From Candidatus Aalborgiella aggregata (GTDB taxonomy: Bacteria > Pseudomonadota > Gammaproteobacteria > Burkholderiales > Burkholderiaceae_C), in contig JADIYY010000001.1 in NCBI GenBank assembly GCA_016705065.1, positions 1 through 64,000 on the forward strand: a DNA stretch of 64,000 nt, written 5' to 3'. Positions within the stretch are counted from its first letter, which is position 1. Every line of letters starts with the position of its first letter. A program made the translations under genes and the position numbers. This document shows, in pieces, positions 18,698 to 25,986 of this stretch. The notes under the pieces are model-generated. The model was not told the origin of the DNA, ran no database searches, and saw nothing but the letters and a program-made list of their open reading frames with translations.

Positions 18698-18774
18698 GCG
18701 GCTGTAGCTCAGTTGGATAGAGTATCTGGCTACGAACCAGAGGGTCGTGGGTTCAATTCCTGCCAGCCGCACCA
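18698..18774 (+). tRNA. tRNA-Arg (anticodon ACG)
   Basis: 77 nt including an encoded CCA. The acceptor stem GCGGCTG pairs with CAGCCGC, the D arm is GCTCAGTTGGATAGAGT, the anticodon stem TCTGG/CCAGA carries loop CTACGAA with anticodon ACG at 18732-18734, and the T loop is GTTCAATTC. The 3' end is the integration site of the downstream element and is rebuilt intact after insertion. Confidence 0.97.
18758..18774 (+). repeat. attL core of the integrative element
   Basis: The last 17 nt of the tRNA (TCCTGCCAGCCGCACCA) recur exactly at 24926-24942, after which the sequences differ. This is the usual att duplication of tRNA-targeting integrases. Confidence 0.9.
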
Positions 18775-18784
18775 AAAATGAACT

Positions 18785-18813
18785 AAGCCGTTGATTCGTC
18801 AACGGCTTTTTTC
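18785..18813 (+). terminator. Rho-independent terminator after tRNA-Arg
   Basis: Stem AAGCCGTTGA / TCAACGGCTT with loop TTCG and a T-rich tail. It lies just inside the element's left end and would shield the integrase from tRNA transcription. Confidence 0.8.
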
Positions 18814-18853
18814 TTTTATGACCACGGATCGGGTGACCACTTGAGGTTCCCAC

Positions 18854-20296
18854 ATGATCCGAGTCCCCCGCCTGAAACAGAACAGGCATGGCGTCTACAG
18901 CATCCGCATTCTTTGGACGGACGCAGCAGGCCAGCGCAGGGAGAGCCTGCACAGTTTGGGCACGCGACACGCCACGACTGCCCGACTTCTCGCACTGGCG
19001 TTTAATGAAGCCTATGAGAGGAAACGCGCCATGACCGAAAAGCCAAAACTTCCCAATCTGGAGGAGCTGGTTCGCAAGTACGAACTGGACATGGCCCATG
19101 GCGTGATGAAGGCCGACGGCGCTGCCGACCATGCCTTGATGATGGAAGCCCTCAAGGCGTACAAAGAGATTCACGGCCAATTCCCGCCCATTCAGGAGGC
19201 CATGACCATCGGCAGGCCGCAGACACAGGCCATGGTTCAGCGCATCCTTGCCAAGTCCATGCCGTTCAGCCAAGCCACCGCCGCCTATCTGGAAGAAAAG
19301 CAGCACGACAACGCGCCGCAAACCTTGGTGGAAAAGGGCCGCACCTACAAGGACTTTACGGACGTTTTTGGCGACCTTGACATCAACCTGTACGGCAAGC
19401 CCGAACTGGTGCAATGGAAAACCGCCGATCTCAAGCGCGGCATCAAAGCCAACCGCATCAACAAGCGTTTGGGGCAGGTCAACGACTTTTTCAACTGGGC
19501 GATCCGCCACGGCCACTACACCGCCAGCGACAAAAGCCCCGTGGAAGGTTTGTTCATTGCCAACAAGGACAAACTGGCCGCCAAGGTGGAGCACTACGAG
19601 CCGTTCACCAGCGACGAATTGAAGGCGATTTTTTCCAGCGCCTACCTGGAGGACATGCCCAAGCCAGATCACTACTGGATTCCTATCGTCTCTCTGTTCA
19701 CGGGCGCACGGCGTGAAGAAATCGCTAGCCTGAAAGCCGCCAACGTCAAAACCATTGACGGCGTGCCCTGTTTCCAGATTGAAGGCGGCAAGACCGCCGA
19801 CGCGCGGCGCGTGGTGCCCGTCCACCCGCACCTGAACGCCTTGGGCTTCATGGCCTACGCCCAGCACGTTCAGGGCATGGGGCAAGAATTCCTGTTCCCG
19901 TTCACCACCGAGGGGGCCAACGGGCGCGGCAAGAACGCAGGCCGACAATTCGCCCTGCTGCTGGACAAGCGCGGCATCAAGGACGACCGAAAGGTGTTCC
20001 ACAGCTTCAGGCACACCGTGATCACCCGCCTACACGCCTTGAACTCCAACCCCGCGCACGTCATGCAGATCACGGGCCACCGTGGGGAAACGGGGCAATC
20101 TGTTCACTTCAACACCTACACGCACGACATGGGACTGATGGCACTGGCCGAGACGCTGGGAAAACTGGTTTATCCGCTGGACTGGGACGGGTTGAAAATG
20201 CCTGATCCGACCTTCAAAGCGTTTTTGAACCGCTGGAAATTGATTGAAGACCGCAACGCACGAACCGCCAAGACAAGAAAAGAAAAAACACCGTGA
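18854..20296 (+). CDS. int: Tyrosine site-specific integrase
   Basis: 480 residues. The N-terminal part (1-130) is an arm-binding-like region. The core-binding part covers about 135-240 (AAYLEEKQHDNAPQTLVEKGRTYKDF). The catalytic domain from 245 has all expected residues: Arg in FTGARREEIASL, His-x-x-Arg in HSFRHTVITRLH, His in MQITGHRGE, and Tyr in NTYTHD. ATG 18854 is directly preceded by GGTTCCCAC, a motif found twice more near attR, so int binding sites may overlap its start. It should drive integration at tRNA-Arg. Confidence 0.93.
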   Translation: MIRVPRLKQNRHGVYSIRILWTDAAGQRRESLHSLGTRHATTARLLALAFNEAYERKRAMTEKPKLPNLEELVRKYELDMAHGVMKADGAADHALMMEALKAYKEIHGQFPPIQEAMTIGRPQTQAMVQRILAKSMPFSQATAAYLEEKQHDNAPQTLVEKGRTYKDFTDVFGDLDINLYGKPELVQWKTADLKRGIKANRINKRLGQVNDFFNWAIRHGHYTASDKSPVEGLFIANKDKLAAKVEHYEPFTSDELKAIFSSAYLEDMPKPDHYWIPIVSLFTGARREEIASLKAANVKTIDGVPCFQIEGGKTADARRVVPVHPHLNALGFMAYAQHVQGMGQEFLFPFTTEGANGRGKNAGRQFALLLDKRGIKDDRKVFHSFRHTVITRLHALNSNPAHVMQITGHRGETGQSVHFNTYTHDMGLMALAETLGKLVYPLDWDGLKMPDPTFKAFLNRWKLIEDRNARTAKTRKEKTP

Positions 20297-20321
20297 AAGG
20301 TGTTTAGAAAGGTCGATAGTG

Positions 20322-20357
20322 AATTAAATAGGCTGTCAAGGTACAGCCTATTTAATT
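20322..20357. terminator. Perfect 15-bp inverted repeat after the integrase
   Basis: AATTAAATAGGCTGT (20322-20336) and its exact complement (20343-20357) around a 6-nt loop. A smaller hairpin AAACACC/GGTGTTT lies at 20286-20305 over the integrase stop. Together they probably end integrase transcription. Confidence 0.7.
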
Positions 20358-20512
20358 TTCAACCTTTTGTCAAACATCCAAAAAATCAAGCCGACAGCCC
20401 CCTGTGAGGGGGCGAAGCGAAGCGGTCGGAAGGGGGTGAAAAATTGCAAAGGTTGACAATCAAAAAAGGATTCGTAAGGTGAATTTTAAGAATCACCTTT
20501 TGAGACCTTTTC

Positions 20513-21490
20513 ATGCAGTTCACCGAATCCAACAAAGGCAGCACCATCATGCGAGCCACACAAGGCATTGAGTTTAAGCCACTCATTAAAACCCTTGTCG
20601 AGCGCAACGCCGTGGGCATGATCGTAGCACCCGCCAAAGCCAAAAAATCCATGTTGGCCTTGAATCTGGTTTTTTCGCTACTCACCAAAAAGCCGTTTTT
20701 AGGCTTGCCAGTGAGTGAAGAGCAGGACAAGATCGTTTACGTCAATCTCGAATTGACCAAAACCGCTTTGGGCGTTCGTCTGCGCACGATGAACACCTTT
20801 TACAACGCCACGCCCAAGCAGTTGGACAATGTGATGTTTTTGAGCAGCGATGAGTTTTGCAAGGGTGAAGCACTGGTAGACACCAAAACCCAAAAAGTGA
20901 ATCAAGAGCCATTCAACGCACTGGCAGAAGCCGCCAAGAATTGGGGTGCAACGGTTATTATTTTTGACCCGCTTTACTATGTGGTGGGCGAGGAAAACGA
21001 CAATGTGCTGATGACCGCAGTTTTGCGCGAGTTCGGAAAATTGCGAACCGAATTAAACGCCGCCATTTTTGTGGTTCACCACACGGGTAAAAGTGCCGTG
21101 GACTGGTCAGACCCGTTTTTAGCAGGACGCGGGGCAAGTGCCATCGGTGGCGCATTTGAGTTCGTTTTGGGTATCGAACCCAAGGGCGACAACGAGGGCA
21201 GGCTGCACCACGGATCGCGCAACTACGCCACAGTCAAACCCTTCACCATTCGATTCAACCCCGCATCGTTCTCATGGCACTCAGCCCACGAGGAAAGTAC
21301 AGACGTTCAAATCGACAAAATCATGGGCAAAGACGACGCGCTTTTGCTGGATGACTTCCACAGCCGCGCCAAGGAAATGGGCTTGCCCAAAAGCCGCGCA
21401 GAGTCGTTCCTCAGATGCTCTAAAAACTACGAAAAAACGAAGGGCTACCGAGGTAACAAGGTCAAAGTTCAGCGCAAAATGAACCCCTAA
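20513..21490 (+). CDS. RecA-fold AAA ATPase, RepA-helicase-like
   Basis: 325 residues from ATG 20513; Met 13 (20549) is another possible start. A Walker A-like loop reads MIVAPAKAKKSMLAL (Lys-Ser at the end), Walker B is ATVIIFDPLYYV, and a sensor-type segment is AAIFVVHHTGKS. Overall it follows the AAA_25/RepA pattern of hexameric ATPases found on plasmids and integrative elements. It may act in replication of the excised circle. The C-terminal 70 residues (DDALLLDDFHSRAKEMGLPKSRAESFL) look like a small helical DNA-binding region. It stands alone between the integrase and the resistance cassette. Confidence 0.75.
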   Translation: MQFTESNKGSTIMRATQGIEFKPLIKTLVERNAVGMIVAPAKAKKSMLALNLVFSLLTKKPFLGLPVSEEQDKIVYVNLELTKTALGVRLRTMNTFYNATPKQLDNVMFLSSDEFCKGEALVDTKTQKVNQEPFNALAEAAKNWGATVIIFDPLYYVVGEENDNVLMTAVLREFGKLRTELNAAIFVVHHTGKSAVDWSDPFLAGRGASAIGGAFEFVLGIEPKGDNEGRLHHGSRNYATVKPFTIRFNPASFSWHSAHEESTDVQIDKIMGKDDALLLDDFHSRAKEMGLPKSRAESFLRCSKNYEKTKGYRGNKVKVQRKMNP

Positions 21491-21570
21491 ACACGGCACA
21501 CCCAGCATTCTAAATGCAAAAAAACAATGCAACCACCAACAAGCTAATTTGGATTGATTTTCTATAATTG

Positions 21571-22047
21571 CTAAGCCTCGTTTTTAAAACCGACAAACAA
21601 TAACAAACCTGCAGCAATAAAAATGTACGCATCCGCAAAATTAAATGCAGGCCAATGCCACAAACGCCAGTAAAAATCCACAAAATCCACGACTGCACCT
21701 ATTCTTATTCGGTCTGTTACATTGCCCAACCCACCTGCAATGATGAGCGCATAAGCAAAGGATTCTGCTCTTGGCGTTGGTTTGCGCCAAAGAGCGATCA
21801 ACAGGATGAGGCAGATTATTAACGCCAGTATCGATAAGGCATTTCTCTGCCAACCTCCTGCATCCGAAAGAAAAGAGAATGCCGCACCTGGATTTAAAAC
21901 ATGAACCAGATTAAAACTGGGTAAAACAGGAATTGTGTCGTGCAACGTAATGACATTTTGTACCAGAATTTTTATCCCTTGCTCAATCGCTACCAATGCA
22001 AAAATCAATCCCATCCATTTTAGAAACCTCTTAGAATTAATGCGCAC
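21571..22047 (-). CDS. lspA: Signal peptidase II (element-borne copy)
   Basis: GTG 22047 is preferred because GAGG lies 6 nt upstream and overlaps the transporter 3' end; ATG 22053 and 22074 are longer options. It has four membrane helices. The LspA motifs are complete: NPGAAFSFL, the catalytic-Asp block GGLGNVTDRIRIGAVVDFVDFYW, and WPAFNFADAYIFIAAGLLL with the second Asp. It is an aspartic protease that removes signal peptides from prolipoproteins in the inner membrane. Copies beside CadR/PbrR regulators are common in metal-resistance cassettes (compare PbrC), so this is an accessory copy rather than the housekeeping gene. Confidence 0.88.
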   Translation of the reverse strand: MRINSKRFLKWMGLIFALVAIEQGIKILVQNVITLHDTIPVLPSFNLVHVLNPGAAFSFLSDAGGWQRNALSILALIICLILLIALWRKPTPRAESFAYALIIAGGLGNVTDRIRIGAVVDFVDFYWRLWHWPAFNFADAYIFIAAGLLLFVGFKNEA

Positions 22048-22693
22048 GTGCATCCTCACCTTTTTGAACCACACCCGTCTTGATTTCCAGCCGTGCGCGC
22101 TGTATCACATGCCAACCAGCGCTAATTCCCAACCCGCCCATAATCACAGCAACCACCACATCAGGCCAGAGCGATCCTGTCCCGAAAACACCTAAAGCCG
22201 CCAGCACAATAGCCACGTTTCCTATCGCATCGTTGCGCGTACACAGCCAAACAGAACGCATATTCGCATCCCCTTCACGGTAAGCATAGAGCAGCAACGC
22301 CACACCGAAGTTTGCAGCTAGCGCAAGCAGTCCAATGCCCCCCATTAAAAACGGTTCAGGTGTAGCGCTAAGGTATGCGCTTAGAGCGGCTTTGATGATG
22401 ATGAATAGCCCATAACCCAGCATGACAGTACCTTTACCAAGCGCAAGACGAGACCGCCAGATCAGGCTAGACCCAAGCACCCAAAGAGACAGGGCATAGT
22501 TTGTCGCATCTCCAAAAAAATCAATCGCATCCGCCAGCAGTGAGACAGACCCGCTCACCTTTCCAAAAATAATCTCAACAAAAAACATGGCGGCATTGAC
22601 CACCAAGGCGATCCACAAAATCCGACGATAACGGTGCGTAGGTGCGTGGTTAATCGCTCTAGCCTCACAGCCATCGTCACAGTTTTTCCCCAT
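22037..22693 (-). CDS. Heavy-metal cation transporter (CDF-like)
   Basis: ATG 22693 with AAGGAGC upstream gives 218 residues starting MGKNCDDGCEARAINHAPTHR, a Cys/His-rich N-terminus that may bind metal. About six membrane helices follow, with LLADAIDFFGDATNYALSLWVLG holding the Asp pattern of cation diffusion facilitators and a C-terminal helix DVVVAVIMGGLGISAGWHVI. It lacks the large cytosolic domain of classic CzcD. It should export Cd, Pb or Zn. It is transcribed from the MerR-type promoter at 22725-22755 and overlaps lspA, so the two form one operon. Confidence 0.85.
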   Translation of the reverse strand: MGKNCDDGCEARAINHAPTHRYRRILWIALVVNAAMFFVEIIFGKVSGSVSLLADAIDFFGDATNYALSLWVLGSSLIWRSRLALGKGTVMLGYGLFIIIKAALSAYLSATPEPFLMGGIGLLALAANFGVALLLYAYREGDANMRSVWLCTRNDAIGNVAIVLAALGVFGTGSLWPDVVVAVIMGGLGISAGWHVIQRARLEIKTGVVQKGEDARAH

Positions 22694-22724
22694 ACTTTTG
22701 CTCCTTAACAACATCAATGGCATA

Positions 22725-22755
22725 ATTAGAAACCATGAAGCTACTATAGGGTCAA
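22725..22755 (-). promoter_or_regulatory. MerR-type promoter/operator between cadR-like gene and transporter
   Basis: On the minus strand -35 TTGACC and -10 TCTAAT are separated by exactly 19 nt, the long spacer typical of MerR-regulated promoters. The spacer starts CTATAGTAGCT, close to known CadR/PbrR operators. It drives the transporter-lspA operon; the regulator reads the other way. Confidence 0.8.
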
Positions 22756-22779
22756 GGAATTTGAAGGATTTTTTGCAAT

Positions 22780-23178
22780 ATGAAAATTGGTGAACTGGCA
22801 AAACTTGCTGGGTGTACGGTCGAGGTGGTGCGTTTTTACGAGAGTGAACGCATCTTGCCGCCCCCTCAGCGACAGGAGAACGGCTACCGTTTTTATCAAA
22901 ACGACCACTTACAGCGGCTTGCATTCGTGCGCCGCTGCCGAGACTTGGACATGTCGCTGAAAGACATTGCGCGGCTACTGGAATTTGCCGATGATCCGCA
23001 GTCGCGTTGTGATGAAGTCAATACGCTGGTGGACGAGCAAATTCAAAAAGTACAAATCAAACTCAACGAGATTAAAACGCTTCAAACTCAACTTAAAAAT
23101 CTGCGTCGACAATGCAACGGTGAAACGCTTGAATGCAGGATTTTGCAAGAATTAAGTCATGCCCTTGTTAAGGCTTAA
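22780..23178 (+). CDS. cadR: MerR-family Cd(II)/Pb(II)-responsive regulator
   Basis: 132 residues. MKIGELAKLAGCTVEVVRFYE is the MerR helix-turn-helix, ENGYRFYQNDHLQRLAFVRRCRDLDMSL the wing, and a long dimerisation helix follows. Cys77, Cys112 and Cys119 match the metal-binding Cys positions of Pseudomonas CadR; Cys12 matches an extra Cys of PbrR. There is no C-terminal His tail. It should repress, then activate, the 19-nt-spacer promoter just upstream when Cd or Pb binds. Its 3' end overlaps the convergent recombinase gene by 11 nt. Confidence 0.9.
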   Translation: MKIGELAKLAGCTVEVVRFYESERILPPPQRQENGYRFYQNDHLQRLAFVRRCRDLDMSLKDIARLLEFADDPQSRCDEVNTLVDEQIQKVQIKLNEIKTLQTQLKNLRRQCNGETLECRILQELSHALVKA

Positions 23179-24076
23179 ATTGTGCTTTTTTAAAGTGTGT
23201 TGCTTTCTTGAAACGTGCTGATGACGCAGGGCACACCTTACGAACTTTCGCCACGGTTGCCTCCGTGGGTTTGACCGCCACCGACCCACGCCCCGACACC
23301 TTGTAGCCGTACACGCTGGCGGAGGCGGTGGATTGATGCCCCATGACCGCCGCCACTTCCTCAGGTGGCAAGCCCGACGATTTCAAATCTGAACCCATTT
23401 GATGCCGCATGGTGTACAAGGTGGGCAGACGCTCCCGCCGAGGCCATAGCGCTGCCGTGGTGCGGTTTAATCGGCTCTGGGCTACTCGGTGTAGGGTTTT
23501 GCGTTTTAACGGCTCTACGCTGCCAACAATGCCCATGGCTTTGCGAATCTCAAACAAGGCCGCAGGATCGTCCACCGTCAAGAAGCGATCCAGCCCCCGA
23601 CCGTCTGCCCGTTGCTTCGCCGAGGGCACATAAAATTCCCCGTTCAATTCGCTGACGTGCTGGACTTCCGCAGGGCGGCAACCCAACTGGCGGCACAGCG
23701 TCAAATACGCCCAAGTGATCGTGTCGTTTTTGTCGGCCATGGTGTCCCGCAGCGTTTTGAAATCCTGATCCGTGATGATCTTGGCCCGTCTTGGTTTTGC
23801 CTTGGGCGTGGCCTTTTCTGGAAACTTCAACGCCCGTAAACGATCCGCCGCATCCTTGTAGCCGCCATAGTCTTGCGTGGAGGCAATCGCGCAGCGCAGT
23901 TTGTACCAACTCGATTTTGTAATCGTCCCACTGTTTGCCAGTTTCCTCATGTAATCGGCCAAGCCTTTGGGCGTGAGCGTGTAGCCTTGTTCCTTCGCCC
24001 TTGCCAAATGTGTTCCCGTGATCTTGCCGTAGCTTTTTCGTGTGCTGCCCTTGATTTTGTCTGCTGCTTTTGCCAT
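23168..24076 (-). CDS. Second tyrosine-recombinase-like protein at the right end
   Basis: ATG 24076 with AGGAGA gives 302 residues. The core-binding half (1-110) has GTHLARAKEQGYTLTPKGLADYMRKLA. The catalytic half has Arg in LCRQLGCRPAEVQHVS, LYTMRHQMGSDLKSSG where Arg is kept but the first His of HxxR is Tyr, MGHQSTASASVYGYKV with the second His and the probable nucleophile Tyr. It may be active or a helper for the main integrase. It points inward, opposite to the integrase at the left end. Richer in G and C than the neighbouring metal cassette. Confidence 0.75.
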   Translation of the reverse strand: MAKAADKIKGSTRKSYGKITGTHLARAKEQGYTLTPKGLADYMRKLANSGTITKSSWYKLRCAIASTQDYGGYKDAADRLRALKFPEKATPKAKPRRAKIITDQDFKTLRDTMADKNDTITWAYLTLCRQLGCRPAEVQHVSELNGEFYVPSAKQRADGRGLDRFLTVDDPAALFEIRKAMGIVGSVEPLKRKTLHRVAQSRLNRTTAALWPRRERLPTLYTMRHQMGSDLKSSGLPPEEVAAVMGHQSTASASVYGYKVSGRGSVAVKPTEATVAKVRKVCPASSARFKKATHFKKAQFKP

Positions 24077-24505
24077 GTTGTCTCCTGCCGTTGCCCTCGC
24101 TTCGCATACGCCAAGCGCTCGGGGTGTCTCGGCTCGCTTGCGCATTGCCTCGACGTGGGCTTAAAAACACCACTCCGCTGCGCTACGGGTGTTTTTTCGG
24201 GTTTCCGTGTTTTCCTTCCATGCTTCGCATGTAAGTAAAACACTCCATCCCGATCAGCCCACTTACTTACACGCTACGCGATGTAAGTAAGCTTTGGCAA
24301 TACCGCGCCAGCAATTACATGGAAACGTCAGCAAGTCAAATTTGGGCGGTGTTTGCGCCCGATTTGTTTTCAGGTTCAAACCCCTTTTGGGGTTTTCTAC
24401 CTCTTCGTTCGCTTCGCTCACTGCGCGACCTTCGCAGCCGCTCAGGTCTTGCCCATGCCAGCCGATGGGACGCAACAGCAAAATGACCACACAACGATTT
24501 TCAGC

Positions 24506-24551
24506 ACACCTGACGCATCCGTCCGCATTCGCGGCCATATGCGTCAGGTGT
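24506..24551. repeat. Perfect 13-bp inverted repeat
   Basis: ACACCTGACGCAT (24506-24518) and its exact complement (24539-24551) with a 20-nt spacer. No T-tract follows, so it is more likely a binding site or origin structure than a terminator. Confidence 0.7.
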
Positions 24552-24582
24552 ACCTTGCCGAGAGAAAACGAGGCTTTGCCCG

Positions 24583-24715
24583 CGCAGTCATGGCGCAGTC
24601 GCAGTCATACCCAAAAACAGGCGACAAGCGAGGCAGGGCAACGTGATTGCCATGCAGTCAAGGCCAGAAAATTGACTGCGCGAGATGGCGGCAGGGCGAC
24701 TGCGTTTTGACTGCG
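24583..24715. repeat. Iteron-like array of GACTGCG
   Basis: CGCAGTC at 24583, 24594 and 24600 (TGCAGTC at 24653), then the complement GACTGCG at 24674, 24698 and 24709. Three copies in one orientation face three in the other. Confidence 0.55.
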
Positions 24716-24925
24716 CCACCCTTTCTCCACAATCCCTCGCCAACGCGATCTCTTCCCGAGCGAAGGCGAGGGAAGCCGTCGGGATGTTCGCCGAGGCAAT
24801 GATAAAATCTGCCTAGTTCCAAGGTGGGTTCCCACTTTGGGTTCCCACAAAACCGACCCGATCCACGGGGTGGATGTGGAAAAAGTCGATCTGCATCAAG
24901 GGCTTAACTTTTGTGTCTGGTACGG

Positions 24926-24942
24926 TCCTGCCAGCCGCACCA
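24926..24942 (+). repeat. attR core of the integrative element
   Basis: Exact copy of the 17-nt tRNA-Arg 3' end at 18758-18774. Only the 3' part of the tRNA is present, so no second tRNA forms. Confidence 0.9.
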
Positions 24943-25059
24943 CAAACATAAACATTATGTTATCGCCTTTAGAGATGTAAATTTCTAGAGGCGTTTTCTT
25001 TCTATATTTGGTTTTTCCAATGTCTAATAAATTTCAACATTTAACAGATATTTAATGAG

Positions 25060-25986
25060 CTATTTCAAGAGCTTGGCAAATTCTCGTAGGATTCTTCGTA
25101 GTACGATTAAAACAAATGGCGGTCGCTGAAGAGTTTTGTTGGATGAATAAATATCAGCATCCTCACAGACAGAAACTAATTTAGGGTGTTTTATAGGAAA
25201 AGTTATTGGCGTGACATCAAAGTTAGCAGCAGGAGGAACCTTGAAGGTGTGGGTAGCGCTGTTATCAAAGCCAATATTTTTAATCAAATTATGGTTAGGA
25301 ATTATGCTTAGCCATTTATTTTTCATTACTGCAAAGTCCCACTGATAGTCCCACGTATCAACTTTTTGAAGGTGTATGGACTGAAAAGCAGCATTCCAAT
25401 ATCGAAATTCAGCATCGTTGTAGACAAAAGTTTTTAACCAACCTTGAGCTTTAAGCTTAGGCCACTCTTTTATGTTTACATCGTAAGCTTTCCAAGCACG
25501 TTTCCATGTGGCCCAGCCCCATATATAGTGACCATAGCGTGAAAAATAATAATCCCCATCGCCTCTTATGCGGTTATCTTGATGGTTAGCGCCAGATATC
25601 ATGGCGATGCGATGATCATCTTTATAGCGTTCTAGCAATTCATCACAATACTGAAAAAATGATTGATCAGGTACGCAGTCGTCTTCCAAGATAATGGTGG
25701 CATCAACTTGTTCGAAAACCCAATCTATTCCAGAAGCGATGCGCTTTTTACAGCCTAAGTTGATATCTGAAAAATTGGTTGTGACTTGGCAGGGCCAATT
25801 GATGTGCTTAACGATTTCGCGCGTAGCTGCAACTTTCTCTTTATCTGTTGGATGATTAGACCTTGGTCCATCAGCCACAATAAACAACTGCGGTGGTTGT
25901 GCTCGGCAAATTTCTGCAAAAACTTGAGCTGTTTTTTCAGGTCGATTAAATATAAAAAAGACGACTGGGTATTGCATTTTGTTCAA
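25060..25986 (-). CDS. GNT-I-like / family 2-like glycosyltransferase
   Basis: 308 residues. The N-terminus YPVVFFIFNRPEKTAQVFAEI is the start of a nucleotide-sugar transferase fold; QLFIVADGPRSNHPTDKEKV follows, and ATIILEDDCVPDQSFFQYCDELL holds the metal-binding acidic triplet EDD. GHYIWGWATWKRAWKAYD is typical of this group. There are no membrane helices. It overlaps the UXS gene by 4 nt, so it is probably co-transcribed and may transfer xylose or a related sugar. The region is A/T-rich. Confidence 0.75.
   Translation of the reverse strand: MNKMQYPVVFFIFNRPEKTAQVFAEICRAQPPQLFIVADGPRSNHPTDKEKVAATREIVKHINWPCQVTTNFSDINLGCKKRIASGIDWVFEQVDATIILEDDCVPDQSFFQYCDELLERYKDDHRIAMISGANHQDNRIRGDGDYYFSRYGHYIWGWATWKRAWKAYDVNIKEWPKLKAQGWLKTFVYNDAEFRYWNAAFQSIHLQKVDTWDYQWDFAVMKNKWLSIIPNHNLIKNIGFDNSATHTFKVPPAANFDVTPITFPIKHPKLVSVCEDADIYSSNKTLQRPPFVLIVLRRILREFAKLLK

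Larger units (their letters stand above)
24077..24925. other. Noncoding right end of the element with many inverted repeats
   Basis: No credible gene. Visible structures: a 9-bp hairpin AAAAACACC/GGTGTTTTT (24163-24196); CTTACTTACA/TGTAAGTAAG (24262-24291) with a third copy of TGTAAGTAA at 24230; a perfect 13-bp inverted repeat ACACCTGACGCAT/ATGCGTCAGGTGT (24506-24551); an array of the 7-mer GACTGCG in both orientations (24583-24715); and GGTTCCCAC at 24827 and 24840. This could hold a replication origin and recombinase binding sites. Confidence 0.6.
18775..24942 (+). mobile_element. Integrative element at tRNA-Arg(ACG), about 6.2 kb
   Basis: Bounded by the 17-bp att repeat. The cargo is a tyrosine integrase next to attL, a RecA-fold ATPase, a Cd/Pb-type cassette (lspA, cation transporter, MerR regulator), a second recombinase-like gene, and an 850-bp noncoding right end rich in inverted repeats. 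The integrase and second recombinase are visibly richer in G and C than the resistance cassette, so the element looks composite. No relaxase, conjugation gene or phage structural gene is present; it would need a helper to move between cells. Confidence 0.88.

Noticed and set aside
18659..20014. 451-codon open frame on the minus strand
   Set aside because: It is the shadow of the G+C-rich integrase gene and runs through tRNA-Arg; no family resemblance.
24294..24710. 138-codon frame in the right end of the element
   Set aside because: No recognisable domain, and it runs across the inverted repeats and the 7-mer array; more likely noncoding.
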